Below are positions 17,580-25,855 of a stretch of DNA of 64,000 nt, piece by piece. The notes below the pieces were generated by a model. That model did not search any database, was not told the DNA's origin, and saw nothing but the letters and a program-made list of their open reading frames with translations. Source of the stretch: an uncultured Alistipes sp. (lineage in GTDB: Bacteria; Bacteroidota; Bacteroidia; Bacteroidales; Rikenellaceae); contig CAAGLB010000074.1 in NCBI GenBank assembly GCA_900770635.1, forward strand, positions 1-64,000. The letters are read 5' to 3'. The first letter of the stretch is position 1. Each line of letters begins with the position of its first letter. Made by a program: the position numbers and the translations under genes.

Positions 17580-17607
17580 GCGCTCGGTTTCGGCCGAGCG
17601 CTTTTTT
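17580..17607 (+). terminator. Rho-independent terminator of the lipoprotein gene
   Basis: GCGCTCGG (17580-17587) pairs with CCGAGCGC (17594-17601) and is followed by six T residues. Confidence 0.88.
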
Positions 17608-17627
17608 CGTTTTATTCGGCGACCATC

Positions 17628-17930
17628 AAGACCAAAGAGGCCAAAACGAAGTGAAAGGTGAAAGGTGACAAGTGAAAAGTCTGGTGTCTGCGACGCGATG
17701 TTTAAATGAGTAGAGAGTTATTAGTAATGAGTAATGGTTTTCTTCGCCTTTGTCCGAGTCATCGTTTAGGTCGTAGGTCGCAACGGTCACTTAGGTCAAA
17801 AAAAGACACAACGACCCAAAAGACCAAGAGACCAAACTATATCTCGAAAAGCAGTCAGCAGCAAGAAAAAACACTACTCTCTACTAATTACTCACTACTA
17901 ATTACCCTCTACTCATTTTATCCCACACTC
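17628..17930. repeat. Gene-free low-complexity repeat region
   Basis: I see no gene here. 17649-17680 holds GTGAAAGGTGAAAG-type heptamers like those at 281. 17768-17850 has AGGTCGT/AGGTCGC and GACCAAA/GACCAAG heptamer-like steps on opposite strands. An imperfect long-range inverted repeat joins TGAGTAGAGAGTTATTAG (17707-17724) and its neighbourhood with CTACTAATTACCCTCTACTC near 17897-17916. A 103-codon open frame crosses the region but has simple-repeat composition and no recognisable domain. Confidence 0.5.
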
Positions 17931-17953
17931 AAAAAAATACGGGTATTAAAAAA

Positions 17954-17992
17954 GGTAATGATGCAAAAAGCGGCGCTTTTTGCATCATTACC
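17954..17992 (-). terminator. Rho-independent terminator of gcvH
   Basis: A perfect 18-bp stem (17954-17971 with 17975-17992) with a 3-nt loop. On the minus strand it is followed by TTTTTT. It lies about 90 nt beyond the gcvH stop, after element copy B. Confidence 0.9.
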
Positions 17993-18086
17993 ACATGAAA
18001 TAGGGCTGGATAGGTAGTACTTGTCGTACGTCCTATTCAGCCCTATGATTGAAAGGTCGCAGATGCGCCCTTATCACACAAAATTA
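17993..18086 (-). ncRNA. Structured 3' element, copy B (after gcvH)
   Basis: Read on the minus strand from the gcvH stop codon. A 24-nt block at 18069-18046, starting GGCGCATCTGCG and ending TTCAATCA, is nearly the same as in copy A (14291-14314). It contains the small hairpin CGC-ATCT-GCG. The long hairpin pairs ATAGGGCTGAATAGG with CCTATCCAGCCCTAT (one G-T pair) and carries an apical GTAC-GACAA-GTAC. The right outer arm seen in copies A and C is missing and is replaced by the gcvH terminator. The arm sequences differ from copy A while pairing is kept. Confidence 0.6.
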
Positions 18087-18464
18087 GCCGATGAGAGCCT
18101 CGTATGCAGCAGCATCAAGCAAACCCTCAACCTCAGCAGGGTTTGACATCTTAATCTTTACCAACCAGCCCTCGCCGTATGGATCCTTGTTAACAAGTGA
18201 TGAGTCAGCCTCAACAGCCTCGTTGAACTCGATAACCTCGCCAGATACTGGTGTGAAGGCGTCAGATACGGTCTTAACAGCCTCGATAGAACCAAATACC
18301 TCGTTAGCCTCGATAGTCTCGCCAACAGTAGGAACGTCAACGAATACGATATCGCCAAGCTGTGACTGTGCATAATCAGTAATGCCGATAACAGCTACAT
18401 CACCCTCTACACGCAACCACTCGTGGTCGTTAGAGTACTTCAAATTAGCAGGTACATTTGCCAT
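18084..18464 (-). CDS. gcvH: Glycine cleavage system H protein
   Basis: A 126-residue lipoyl carrier that shuttles the aminomethyl group between the P, T and L proteins of the glycine cleavage system, feeding 5,10-methylene-tetrahydrofolate. The lipoylation site is Lys64 in EAVKTVSDA, and the N-terminal KYSNDHEWLR and ITDYAQSQLGDIVFVD stretches are typical. Full length for the family. No gcvP, gcvT or lipoate ligase gene is adjacent. It is transcribed alone on the minus strand from a good promoter and ends in a strong terminator. Confidence 0.96.
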   Translation of the reverse strand: MANVPANLKYSNDHEWLRVEGDVAVIGITDYAQSQLGDIVFVDVPTVGETIEANEVFGSIEAVKTVSDAFTPVSGEVIEFNEAVEADSSLVNKDPYGEGWLVKIKMSNPAEVEGLLDAAAYEALIG

Positions 18465-18526
18465 AGTAGTAATATTTTTTAGTTGGAATTATTGTTTTCC
18501 ACATGTTTAGCGCACTTACGCAACCA

Positions 18527-18555
18527 CAAATATATTATTTTTTTGTCGTATCAAA
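18527..18555 (-). promoter_or_regulatory. Promoter of gcvH
   Basis: Minus-strand -7 box TATATTTG (18534-18527) lies 63 nt before the start codon. A TTTG lies 17 nt upstream (18555-18552), slightly closer than the usual 19. Confidence 0.6.
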
Positions 18556-18588
18556 AAATTTTAGCCCCATTTTTTTGCTATCACCAGC

Positions 18589-19326
18589 CTATTTTTGCAG
18601 TTGCTTATGTGGCAACACGAACTCTACCTCCTTGAACGCATACTCACGAACTATGCCATCGCCATGCTCGAGGCGCAGCTCGCCCGAGGGACGAACACCA
18701 CGTATCGTGGCGCTAAACACTTCGCTCGAGGCGAGCATGTAGCGGTGCTCCTCACCGAGATGATACATGCGGCCGACATAGGTCTGTTCGACACGTTGCT
18801 TGTCGCCCGACATGAGCACGCCGTACCACATCTCGAGATTACGCATGAAGCATTCGAGGACCTCCTCACGCTCAAACTTTTGGGAGCGTAGGAGCGCCAT
18901 AGAGGTGGGGTTGGGCAGGTCGTCGGGGAACTCTATCTGGTTGACATTGAGGCCTATGCCCACGATGGTGCGTGCAATGGTGTCGCCCGAGAGCGAGTGC
19001 TCGATGAGCACGCCTGCGAGCTTGTTGTCGCCTGCGTATAGGTCGTTAGTCCACTTTATGCGGCACTCGATGCCGAACTCGGCCATAGCGTCAACGAGGG
19101 CGAGGGCGACGACCTCCGACAGCAGAAACTGCTCGACGATGGCGAGAAATGAGGGGTGCAGCACAACGGAAAATGTTAGGTTCTCGCCCTCGGTGCTATG
19201 CCACGTGTGGCCACGCTGCCCACGTCCCGATGATTGGTGCTCGCTCCAGATGACATCCATGTGGCCATAGCGCTCGCCACGTGCCTCATCGTTAGTGGAG
19301 GTTGTTGAGTTTATGTGGTAGATCAT
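18589..19326 (-). CDS. birA: Biotin--[acetyl-CoA-carboxylase] ligase
   Basis: A 245-residue biotin protein ligase that makes biotinyl-AMP and attaches biotin to carboxylase carrier domains. The N-terminal STTSTNDEAR and the adenylate-binding loop SSGRGQRGHTW are diagnostic, followed by KWTNDLYAGDNKLAGVLIE. There is no N-terminal helix-turn-helix, so it is the monofunctional class and not a repressor. I chose the ATG at 19326. A GTG at 19350 is in frame, but the predicted -7 box at 19359-19352 would place transcription start at or after it. Confidence 0.92.
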   Translation of the reverse strand: MIYHINSTTSTNDEARGERYGHMDVIWSEHQSSGRGQRGHTWHSTEGENLTFSVVLHPSFLAIVEQFLLSEVVALALVDAMAEFGIECRIKWTNDLYAGDNKLAGVLIEHSLSGDTIARTIVGIGLNVNQIEFPDDLPNPTSMALLRSQKFEREEVLECFMRNLEMWYGVLMSGDKQRVEQTYVGRMYHLGEEHRYMLASSEVFSATIRGVRPSGELRLEHGDGIVREYAFKEVEFVLPHKQLQK

Positions 19327-19351
19327 AGTGTTGCTCGAGTTATTTATCACT

Positions 19352-19389
19352 CAAAGATACTAAAATTCTTATAAAAATGGTTATCTTTG
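19352..19389. promoter_or_regulatory. Divergent promoters for birA and the glutaminyl cyclase operon
   Basis: Minus-strand TATCTTTG (19359-19352) faces birA, and plus-strand TATCTTTG (19382-19389) faces the operon starting at 19410. Both match TAnnTTTG. Neither has a clear TTTG at the -33 position. The two polymerase sites overlap, so mutual interference is possible. Confidence 0.6.
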
Positions 19390-19409
19390 CACATATATAT
19401 TAATAATGT

Positions 19410-20222
19410 ATGAAGCAATTTACGATTATGGCGCTCGCAGCATTGCTCATGGTGGCAGGCTGCGCAGGGCAAAATAGTGCGAAAAATAGCGATGGCGACA
19501 AGCCAGAGGCAGTAGAGCCAAAGGTCACATTTGCAGAGCTTTACAACTATTGTGTTGTGGCCGAGTATCCCCATTCGAAGGGTAGCTACACCCAGGGCTT
19601 GCAGTATGTCGATGGCGCAATGTGGGAGGGCACAGGCCAGGAGGGCCGCTCGCACCTGCAACGCATATCGCTCGCAACAGGCAAGGTGGATGTTGTGGCA
19701 TCGCTCCCAAATGATGAGTTTGGCGAGGGCATAACAATTTACAAGGATCGCATATATCAGCTAACGTGGCTTAGCCGCAAGGCCTATGTCTATAATGTTG
19801 AGGGTAAGCGCATTAGTACCATAGCATACGAGGGTGAGGGCTGGGGCCTAACAACAGATGGCGAGCGACTATTCATGTCGGACGGTACGGCGACAATACG
19901 CATTGTCAACCCCATGACGTTCGAAACAGAGAGCTCGATATGTGTGATGTACAACGGCTCGCCGCTGGGCAACATCAACGAGTTGGAGTGGGCAGATGGC
20001 TACATCTGGGCAAATGTCTACCTCACAGACTCTATCGTTAAGATCAACCCCACGACGGGCATTGTCGAGGGCTATGTCGACATGCCCGAGCTACGAGCAT
20101 TGCTGGCGGATAACCCCGAGGCCGAGGCATTCAATGGCATAGCCTATAACCGATATAACGGCCACTTCTACGTTACGGGCAAGGATTGGAACAAACTCTT
20201 CGAAATTGAAATAATTGAGTAG
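19410..20222 (+). CDS. Glutaminyl-peptide cyclotransferase (Glu_cyclase_2) lipoprotein
   Basis: A 270-residue lipoprotein (LMVAGC, Cys18) of the plant/bacterial glutamine cyclotransferase family, a five-bladed propeller that converts N-terminal Gln to pyroglutamate. Family marks are YTQGLQYVDGAMWEGTGQEGR near residues 64-85, LNELEWADGYIWANVYLTDSI-like text near 190 and AFNGIAYNRYNGHFYVTGK near the end. It is probably periplasmic or surface-anchored and may modify exported proteins. It is the first gene of a tight operon with the methyltransferase gene only 2 nt downstream; the partners do not share an obvious pathway. Confidence 0.88.
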   Translation: MKQFTIMALAALLMVAGCAGQNSAKNSDGDKPEAVEPKVTFAELYNYCVVAEYPHSKGSYTQGLQYVDGAMWEGTGQEGRSHLQRISLATGKVDVVASLPNDEFGEGITIYKDRIYQLTWLSRKAYVYNVEGKRISTIAYEGEGWGLTTDGERLFMSDGTATIRIVNPMTFETESSICVMYNGSPLGNINELEWADGYIWANVYLTDSIVKINPTTGIVEGYVDMPELRALLADNPEAEAFNGIAYNRYNGHFYVTGKDWNKLFEIEIIE

Positions 20223-20224
20223 TA

Positions 20225-21121
20225 ATGAGCAATATACGTGAACGCATTGCAGAGCTTCTGCAACGACATATTATAGTTAAGGATGCGGCCATAGGCACTA
20301 CGCTTGTGGGCAACCGCCGTGATGTGGCACCCGACACATTGTCGCTTAGCGACTCCACAAAGGTTGCGGCGATGTATGAGGCGTCGATAAAGGCTGGGGC
20401 GACAATTATCACCTCTAACACCTTCCTCTCGGATCCACTCATGCTTAAATCGTGCGGCGTGGAGCATACGTGCGAAGAGCTTGTCGAAGCTTCGCTAAAG
20501 ATAGCACATGAGGCAATTAAGAGAAGCGAGAAAGAGGTATTTATCGCTGGCTCTATCGGTCCGTCAACACGCAACATAACACTCGCCATCGACCTTACCG
20601 AGGATGAGCTACGAGCATCGTATCGCACTCTTATCGAGGTACTTGCGAGGGGTGGCGTTGACATATTTCTTATCGAGAGCATTACGGATATACGCAATGC
20701 TGAGATTGCCGCCGAGCTATGTCAGGAGATAGCGCCCGAGAAGCCTATCATCTTCTCGGCGACGTTGTCAAAAATCGGTGGTCTACTCATCTCGGGCCGC
20801 TCGGTAGAGAAGTATGTCGAGGATGTCAGCAAGTTTAACCCGCTGGCCATTGGCTTTAACTGCTCGTATGGCGTCAAGAATGTTGTTGACAACATCGAGC
20901 TTCTTACCCGCTACACCTCGCTACCAACATACGTAGCACCCTCTGCAGGCATCCCTGATGGCAAGGGCAAGTATCCCGAAACTGTTAAGAAGCATACAGA
21001 AACCCTGCGTACCGCTGCCGAGAAGGGCATACTAAGCATCGTTGGTGGCTGCTGTGGCACAACCGTAGAATACACACGTAGCGTAGCACAGATGGCTCGC
21101 CACTATAAACCTCGTAAATAG
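20225..21121 (+). CDS. Homocysteine S-methyltransferase family protein
   Basis: A 298-residue zinc-dependent methyltransferase domain like the N-terminal module of MetH or betaine-homocysteine methyltransferase. The three zinc-binding cysteines are present: Cys213 in GFNCSYG and Cys276/Cys277 in GGCCGTT. DAAIGTTLVGN near the N terminus and TNTFLSDP near 65 also fit. It lacks the folate, cobalamin and activation domains of full MetH, so the methyl donor is unknown; it may act with separate domains elsewhere, or use S-methylmethionine or betaine. Second gene of the operon. Confidence 0.87.
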   Translation: MSNIRERIAELLQRHIIVKDAAIGTTLVGNRRDVAPDTLSLSDSTKVAAMYEASIKAGATIITSNTFLSDPLMLKSCGVEHTCEELVEASLKIAHEAIKRSEKEVFIAGSIGPSTRNITLAIDLTEDELRASYRTLIEVLARGGVDIFLIESITDIRNAEIAAELCQEIAPEKPIIFSATLSKIGGLLISGRSVEKYVEDVSKFNPLAIGFNCSYGVKNVVDNIELLTRYTSLPTYVAPSAGIPDGKGKYPETVKKHTETLRTAAEKGILSIVGGCCGTTVEYTRSVAQMARHYKPRK

Positions 21122-21127
21122 AAGATT

Positions 21128-22234
21128 ATGAATAGCATAGAGCTACGCCGAGCACTACACCGCAACCCCGAGCTGTCGTTCGAGGAGCACAATACGCAAC
21201 AACTTATCATCGACGCTCTCGACGCTGAGGGCATCGAGTATCGCACAATCGCCGGCACAGGCGTTCTTGCCAAGATCGAGGGCGAGAGGGGCAACCATAG
21301 GCGTGCTGTGGTGCTTCGTGCCGACATCGATGCACTGCCCATTAATGAGCAGAACGACATTGAGTTTAAGTCTGAGTGCGAGGGTGTTATGCACGCTTGC
21401 GGCCACGATATGCACACTGCAATACTCTTTGGCGTGTTGCAGTATCTTAACAAAAACCGTGATTTCGAGGGTACTCTCTTTGGCTTGTTCCAACCTGGCG
21501 AGGAGCTCAACCCTGGTGGCGCTGTCAAGGTGTTGGAGGAGAATCCCTTTGAGGGCTACGAGGTGGCGGCTGTCATTGGCGAGCATGTAGACTCGACTCT
21601 CGAAGTGGGCGAGATAGGCATCTGCCCAGGTAGGTTTATGGCCTCGAATGACGAGCTACGCTTTTACATCTCGGGACGTGGTGGTCATGCTGCACGCCGC
21701 TCGGAGATTGACGATAGTGTATCGGCCATGGCTGACATGGTGCTGCGCACAACATTGCTAAATACGCCCGAGTGCGTGGTATCTATTGGTCGTGTTATTG
21801 CCGATGGCGCAACCAACGTGATTCCAAACCTCGTTTCGGCTGAGGGCACTATGCGCACTTTCGACAAGGAGGTGCGTGAGCGCACACATGCCTACCTGCA
21901 CAACAATGGCCGTCAGGTGGCCGAGAAGTGGGGTGTCGATGTTAAGGTCGATATCAGCTACGGCTATCCATGCGTTGTCAACGACATAATGTTGGCCTAC
22001 GAGGCTATGATAGTAGCTTCGGACGAGGGCATAGATGTCCGTGAGCTTAAGCCTATGACAACGGCTGAGGACTTTGGCCACTACACCGAGCGCTATCCAT
22101 CGTTGTTCTATCGCCTTGGCGTAGGTCGCAATGCGGGAGGCTCGCACACGCCTACGTTCCTTCCCGACGAGGGCGCTATTGCGTATGGCGAGCGCATGAT
22201 GCGTCGCATGGCGCTACACATATTAAACAAGTAA
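21128..22234 (+). CDS. M20-family amidohydrolase (N-acyl-amino-acid type)
   Basis: A 368-residue metal-dependent amidohydrolase of the M20D group (hippuricase/IAA-amino acid hydrolase/N-acetyl-diaminopimelate type). HACGHDMHTA gives the metal ligands Cys91 and His93, GEELNPGGA carries the catalytic glutamate, and GEHVDSTLEVGEIG and TAEDFGHY supply the later ligands. A dimerisation domain occupies roughly residues 175-285. It releases amino acids from N-acyl conjugates; the natural substrate cannot be told. Third gene of the operon, 3 nt before rnr. Confidence 0.88.
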   Translation: MNSIELRRALHRNPELSFEEHNTQQLIIDALDAEGIEYRTIAGTGVLAKIEGERGNHRRAVVLRADIDALPINEQNDIEFKSECEGVMHACGHDMHTAILFGVLQYLNKNRDFEGTLFGLFQPGEELNPGGAVKVLEENPFEGYEVAAVIGEHVDSTLEVGEIGICPGRFMASNDELRFYISGRGGHAARRSEIDDSVSAMADMVLRTTLLNTPECVVSIGRVIADGATNVIPNLVSAEGTMRTFDKEVRERTHAYLHNNGRQVAEKWGVDVKVDISYGYPCVVNDIMLAYEAMIVASDEGIDVRELKPMTTAEDFGHYTERYPSLFYRLGVGRNAGGSHTPTFLPDEGAIAYGERMMRRMALHILNK

Positions 22235-22237
22235 AGA

Positions 22238-24382
22238 ATGGCAAAACACAAAAATAAGAGGGGTAACAACCGTGATGAGCGTGCGTCGTTCATCGTCGAC
22301 ATGTTTCGTGAGTTCCCCGACAATAAGTTTTCACTTAAACACCTTGCCGCAGCCTCGGGAGGTGCCGACCGTGATGGCCGTACGATGACCTTTGCTATCG
22401 TGCGCCAGCTCATTGAGGATGGCTTTGTCGAGGAGGTGGCACGTAGCAAATACCGACTATCACGCTCGGCAATGCCACGTTTTAGGGGTGTTGTTCGCTC
22501 GGCTACGCCTGGTGCACTCTATGTCGAGTGCGAGGAGCTCGAGAGCGATGTCTATGTAGCACGCCGCAATGGTGGTGGTGCGTTGGAGGGAGATAGCGTA
22601 GAGTTTGTCGTGGCTCGCCGCTCACGTGATGGCGAGTTCGAGGGTACGATTGTATGTGTCGTTGAGCGTTCGGAGCGCCCATACGTAGGCACTGCCGAGG
22701 TTACTACAAACTCGATATTCGTTATGCCCGACTCACGACGCATGGGCTGCGACATATATCTACCTCGCAAGAAGAATGCTAAGGTGGAAACAGACGATAA
22801 GGTGCTGGTGCGTGTTGTCGATTGGCCCGATGGCGAGCGTCTGCCTCATGGCGAGCTGGTCGACATATTGGGTAAGGCTGGCGATAACGATACCGAGATG
22901 CATGCTATCTTGGCAGAGTTTAACCTTCCCTATCGTTTTGAGCGTGACGTTATTAACGCAGCTAACCGCATCGACGACGACATCACCAAGGAGGAGATCG
23001 AGCGCAGACGAGATATGCGTGATAGGGTGACGTTTACCATCGATCCTGCCGACGCTAAGGACTTCGACGATGCACTGTCGCTACACAAGCTCGATGAGGG
23101 TTTGTGGGAGGTAGGCGTGCATATCGCCGACGTGACACACTATGTAACGCCTGGCTCGGTTGTCGACAACGAGGCTGTGGAGCGTGCCACGTCGGTATAT
23201 CTTGTCGACCGCACTATACCTATGCTCCCCGAGCGACTATCCAACGAGCTATGCTCGCTTCGTCCCCACGAGGATAAGCTATGCTTCTCGGCAGTGTTTA
23301 CCATTAACGAAAACCTCGATATTATTGACGAGTGGTTTGGTCGCACGGTTATTCACTCCGACCGCCGCTTCACCTACGAGGAGGCGCAGGCTGTTATTGA
23401 GGGTGGCGAGGGCGATTTTAAGGATGAGATATTAACTCTCAATCGTCTTGCGCAAGTTCTTCGTAGCGAGAGGTTTAAGCATGGCGCTATTGCCTTCGAG
23501 CGTGATGAGGTGCGCTTCCGCCTTGACGAGAAGGGCCGACCTATTGGCGTATATACCAAGGTGCAGAAGGAGGCTAACATGCTTATAGAGGAGTTTATGC
23601 TGCTTGCCAATAGGCGTGTTGCCGAGTATTGCGCCTACCGCATGGTAAATGGCCGCAAGGTTGCTCGACCTATGGTATTCCGTGTTCACGACGAGCCATC
23701 GGAGGATAAGCTCGAACGTTTCAGAGATTTTGCCCTACGCTTTGGCCACTACTTTAAGGCGCAGAAGGGTAGAGCCATAGCCAAGGAGATGAACAAGCTC
23801 CTCGGCACAATATCGGGCCGCCCCGAGCATAATGCCATAACCACGCTCGCTGTGCGCAGCATGGCTAAGGCGGTATATACCACCGACAACATTGGCCACT
23901 ACGGCTTGGCATTCCCATACTATACACACTTCACCTCGCCCATCCGTCGCTACCCCGATATGATGGTACACCGACTCTTGGCATCCTATCTTAGCGGCGC
24001 TAAGAGCGCTGATAAGCAGCATCTTGAGCAGCTGGCAGTGCACTCTACTGAGCGAGAGATTGTTGCCTCGGATGCCGAGCGTGCAAGCATCAAGTATAAG
24101 ATGGCGGAGTTTATGAAGGACCGCATCGGCGAGGAGTTCGAGGGCGTGGTGTCTGGACTCACTGACTGGGGTGTATATGTCGAGCTTGACGACACCCATG
24201 TCGAGGGCATGGCCTTCCTGCGTGATATCGACGATGACGACTACTATCGCTTCGACGAGGCACGCTACGAGGTTGTAGGTCGCTCGTCGGGCATACGCCT
24301 CACGTTGGGTAGCCGTGTGAGGGTACGTGTTAAGAACGTAGACCTCAACCGCCGAACTCTCGACTTTAAGCTATTACTCTAA
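22238..24382 (+). CDS. rnr: Ribonuclease R
   Basis: A 714-residue 3'-to-5' exoribonuclease of the RNB family that degrades structured RNA in the cytoplasm. Order: N-terminal winged-helix-like domain (about 1-75), two cold-shock OB domains (about 80-230), RNB catalytic domain with DPADAKDFDD holding the acidic metal ligands Asp269, Asp275, Asp277 and Asp278, and a C-terminal S1 domain (about 625-712, GEEFEGVVSGLTDWGVYVEL). The lysine-rich tail of E. coli RNase R is absent. It is the only exoribonuclease of this class visible in the window. Confidence 0.94.
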   Translation: MAKHKNKRGNNRDERASFIVDMFREFPDNKFSLKHLAAASGGADRDGRTMTFAIVRQLIEDGFVEEVARSKYRLSRSAMPRFRGVVRSATPGALYVECEELESDVYVARRNGGGALEGDSVEFVVARRSRDGEFEGTIVCVVERSERPYVGTAEVTTNSIFVMPDSRRMGCDIYLPRKKNAKVETDDKVLVRVVDWPDGERLPHGELVDILGKAGDNDTEMHAILAEFNLPYRFERDVINAANRIDDDITKEEIERRRDMRDRVTFTIDPADAKDFDDALSLHKLDEGLWEVGVHIADVTHYVTPGSVVDNEAVERATSVYLVDRTIPMLPERLSNELCSLRPHEDKLCFSAVFTINENLDIIDEWFGRTVIHSDRRFTYEEAQAVIEGGEGDFKDEILTLNRLAQVLRSERFKHGAIAFERDEVRFRLDEKGRPIGVYTKVQKEANMLIEEFMLLANRRVAEYCAYRMVNGRKVARPMVFRVHDEPSEDKLERFRDFALRFGHYFKAQKGRAIAKEMNKLLGTISGRPEHNAITTLAVRSMAKAVYTTDNIGHYGLAFPYYTHFTSPIRRYPDMMVHRLLASYLSGAKSADKQHLEQLAVHSTEREIVASDAERASIKYKMAEFMKDRIGEEFEGVVSGLTDWGVYVELDDTHVEGMAFLRDIDDDDYYRFDEARYEVVGRSSGIRLTLGSRVRVRVKNVDLNRRTLDFKLLL

Positions 24383-24397
24383 AAAGTTTGTTTACGT

Positions 24398-25498
24398 ATG
24401 AACGTTGATGATATATTGGAAAAAGCGCTTCTGCGTGAGTCACTTACACGTGAGGAGGCATACTTCATCTATGACCATGCCTCTATCCAGCAGCTCGCCT
24501 CTGTGGCCGATGCCATACGCAAGGCTACGGTTGCCGATCCCGAGGTGGTGACATGGCAGATAGATCGCAATGTGAACATCACAAATGTCTGTAAGTCAGG
24601 TTGTAAGTTCTGCAATTTCCACTGTAAGCCCCATCAGGAGGATAAGGCCTATGTCACTACAATGGCGGAGTATCGCACTAAGATTGATGAAGCCTTGAAG
24701 CTCGGCGCCGATCAGCTGTTGTTGCAGGGAGGACTCCACCCACGCCTCGGCATCGAGTTCTACGAAACACTATTTCGACAGCTCAAGAAGGAGTATCCTC
24801 AGTTGCGCCTTAATGCTTTGGGAGCTCCCGAGATATCGCACATAGCCTCGATAAGTGGCATCACCACGCTTGAAACCCTCGAACGCCTTAAAGCGGCAGG
24901 CCTCGATACGTTGCCTGGTGCGGGTGCCGAGATTCTCTCGGACGAGATACGCAAGCGCATATCGCCTGCCAAGCCATCGGCACGTGAGTGGGTGCGTGTT
25001 ATGCACGAGGCACATAAGCTCGGCATAACATCCACTGCCACAATGATGTATGGTCATGTGGAGAGGCCACATCAGCGCATCGACCACCTAATAACCATTC
25101 GTGACCTTCAGGCTCTACGCCCCGAGGGATCACGTGGCTTCACAGCATTTATTCCCTGGGTATTCTGCCCTAAGGGCACTGAGCTCGAGCGTGAGGGCAT
25201 ATCGCCACGCTTCTCGGCAACAGAGTATCTGCGCATAATTGCCATGAGCCGCATCGTGCTCAATAACATAACCAACATTCAGGCCTCGTGGCTTACCGTT
25301 GGTAAGGAGGTTGCCGAGTTGGCGCTTAAGAGTGGCGCTAACGACATGGGCTCGATAATGATTGAGGAGAATGTGGTGTCGTCGGCAGGAGCAACAACAC
25401 GCTTCGACCGTGAGGCGATGAAGGCTACGATACGTCGTGCCGGCTTCACACCACGCCTACGCGACCAGCTATACAACTACCGTGAGGAGCATGAATAG
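24398..25498 (+). CDS. mqnC: Dehypoxanthine futalosine cyclase (radical SAM)
   Basis: A 366-residue radical SAM enzyme of the futalosine route to menaquinone, converting dehypoxanthine futalosine to its cyclic form. The 4Fe-4S ligands are Cys65, Cys69 and Cys72 (CKSGCKFC). WQIDRNVNITNVC, LLQGGLHP, GAGAEILSD, ATMMYGHVERP and TNIQASWLTVGK follow the MqnC subgroup rather than MqnE, judged by eye. Its pathway partners mqnB and mqnD lie at 58704-59988. Last gene of the five-gene operon, 15 nt after rnr. Confidence 0.88.
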   Translation: MNVDDILEKALLRESLTREEAYFIYDHASIQQLASVADAIRKATVADPEVVTWQIDRNVNITNVCKSGCKFCNFHCKPHQEDKAYVTTMAEYRTKIDEALKLGADQLLLQGGLHPRLGIEFYETLFRQLKKEYPQLRLNALGAPEISHIASISGITTLETLERLKAAGLDTLPGAGAEILSDEIRKRISPAKPSAREWVRVMHEAHKLGITSTATMMYGHVERPHQRIDHLITIRDLQALRPEGSRGFTAFIPWVFCPKGTELEREGISPRFSATEYLRIIAMSRIVLNNITNIQASWLTVGKEVAELALKSGANDMGSIMIEENVVSSAGATTRFDREAMKATIRRAGFTPRLRDQLYNYREEHE

Positions 25499-25520
25499 CA
25501 CCTATCGAGATGCCTAAACG

Positions 25521-25552
25521 AAAGTGAGCCTGTTACTTAACAAGCTCACTTT
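25521..25552. terminator. Bidirectional terminator between mqnC and the minus-strand operon
   Basis: AAAGTGAGC (25521-25529) pairs with GCTCACTTT (25544-25552), and pairing continues inward past one mismatch. The stem overlaps the stop and last codons of the convergent minus-strand gene. Confidence 0.65.
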
Positions 25553-25847
25553 TCTTATTCTCTGCCGCTACCTTCTCTGCCGCTGCCCTTTCAGCCTCTT
25601 TTTTCTTGGCTATGGCTCGTTTGCGAGCCTCAATCTGCTCGGGCGTAAGCTCCTTTTTTGGACGGTTAGCCTTAGTGCTATCACGCTCATCCTTAGCGGC
25701 ATCTACGTGTTCAACACGCTGGCGTGGTTGTGGCTCATGGTTGCGGCCAAAGAGCATCGAACGATATCCGCCCCAGTTGATAGCTGCGGCAACAACAACT
25801 GCAAAAACGGCGATGGTGAATACTACACCTATTAATCTTTTTATCAT
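25533..25847 (-). CDS. Small single-pass membrane protein with basic coiled tail
   Basis: A 104-residue protein. Residues about 4-23 are a hydrophobic segment, followed by a highly charged Lys/Arg/Glu/Ala-rich stretch (about 60-100, TPEQIEARKRAIAKKKEAER) likely to form a helix or coiled coil. I do not recognise a domain. It lies 8 nt downstream of the S41 protease gene on the same strand, so it is probably co-transcribed. A substrate or accessory role for that protease is only a guess. Confidence 0.6.
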   Translation of the reverse strand: MIKRLIGVVFTIAVFAVVVAAAINWGGYRSMLFGRNHEPQPRQRVEHVDAAKDERDSTKANRPKKELTPEQIEARKRAIAKKKEAERAAAEKVAAENKKSELVK

Positions 25848-25855
25848 AGTTTGAG

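Noticed and set aside
17706..18017. A 103-codon open frame in the repeat region
   Set aside because: It consists of simple repeats, has no domain, and crosses both the gcvH terminator and element copy B.
18589..19350. GTG start at 19350 for birA
   Set aside because: The predicted -7 box at 19359-19352 leaves no room for it in the transcript; the ATG at 19326 fits the family N terminus.
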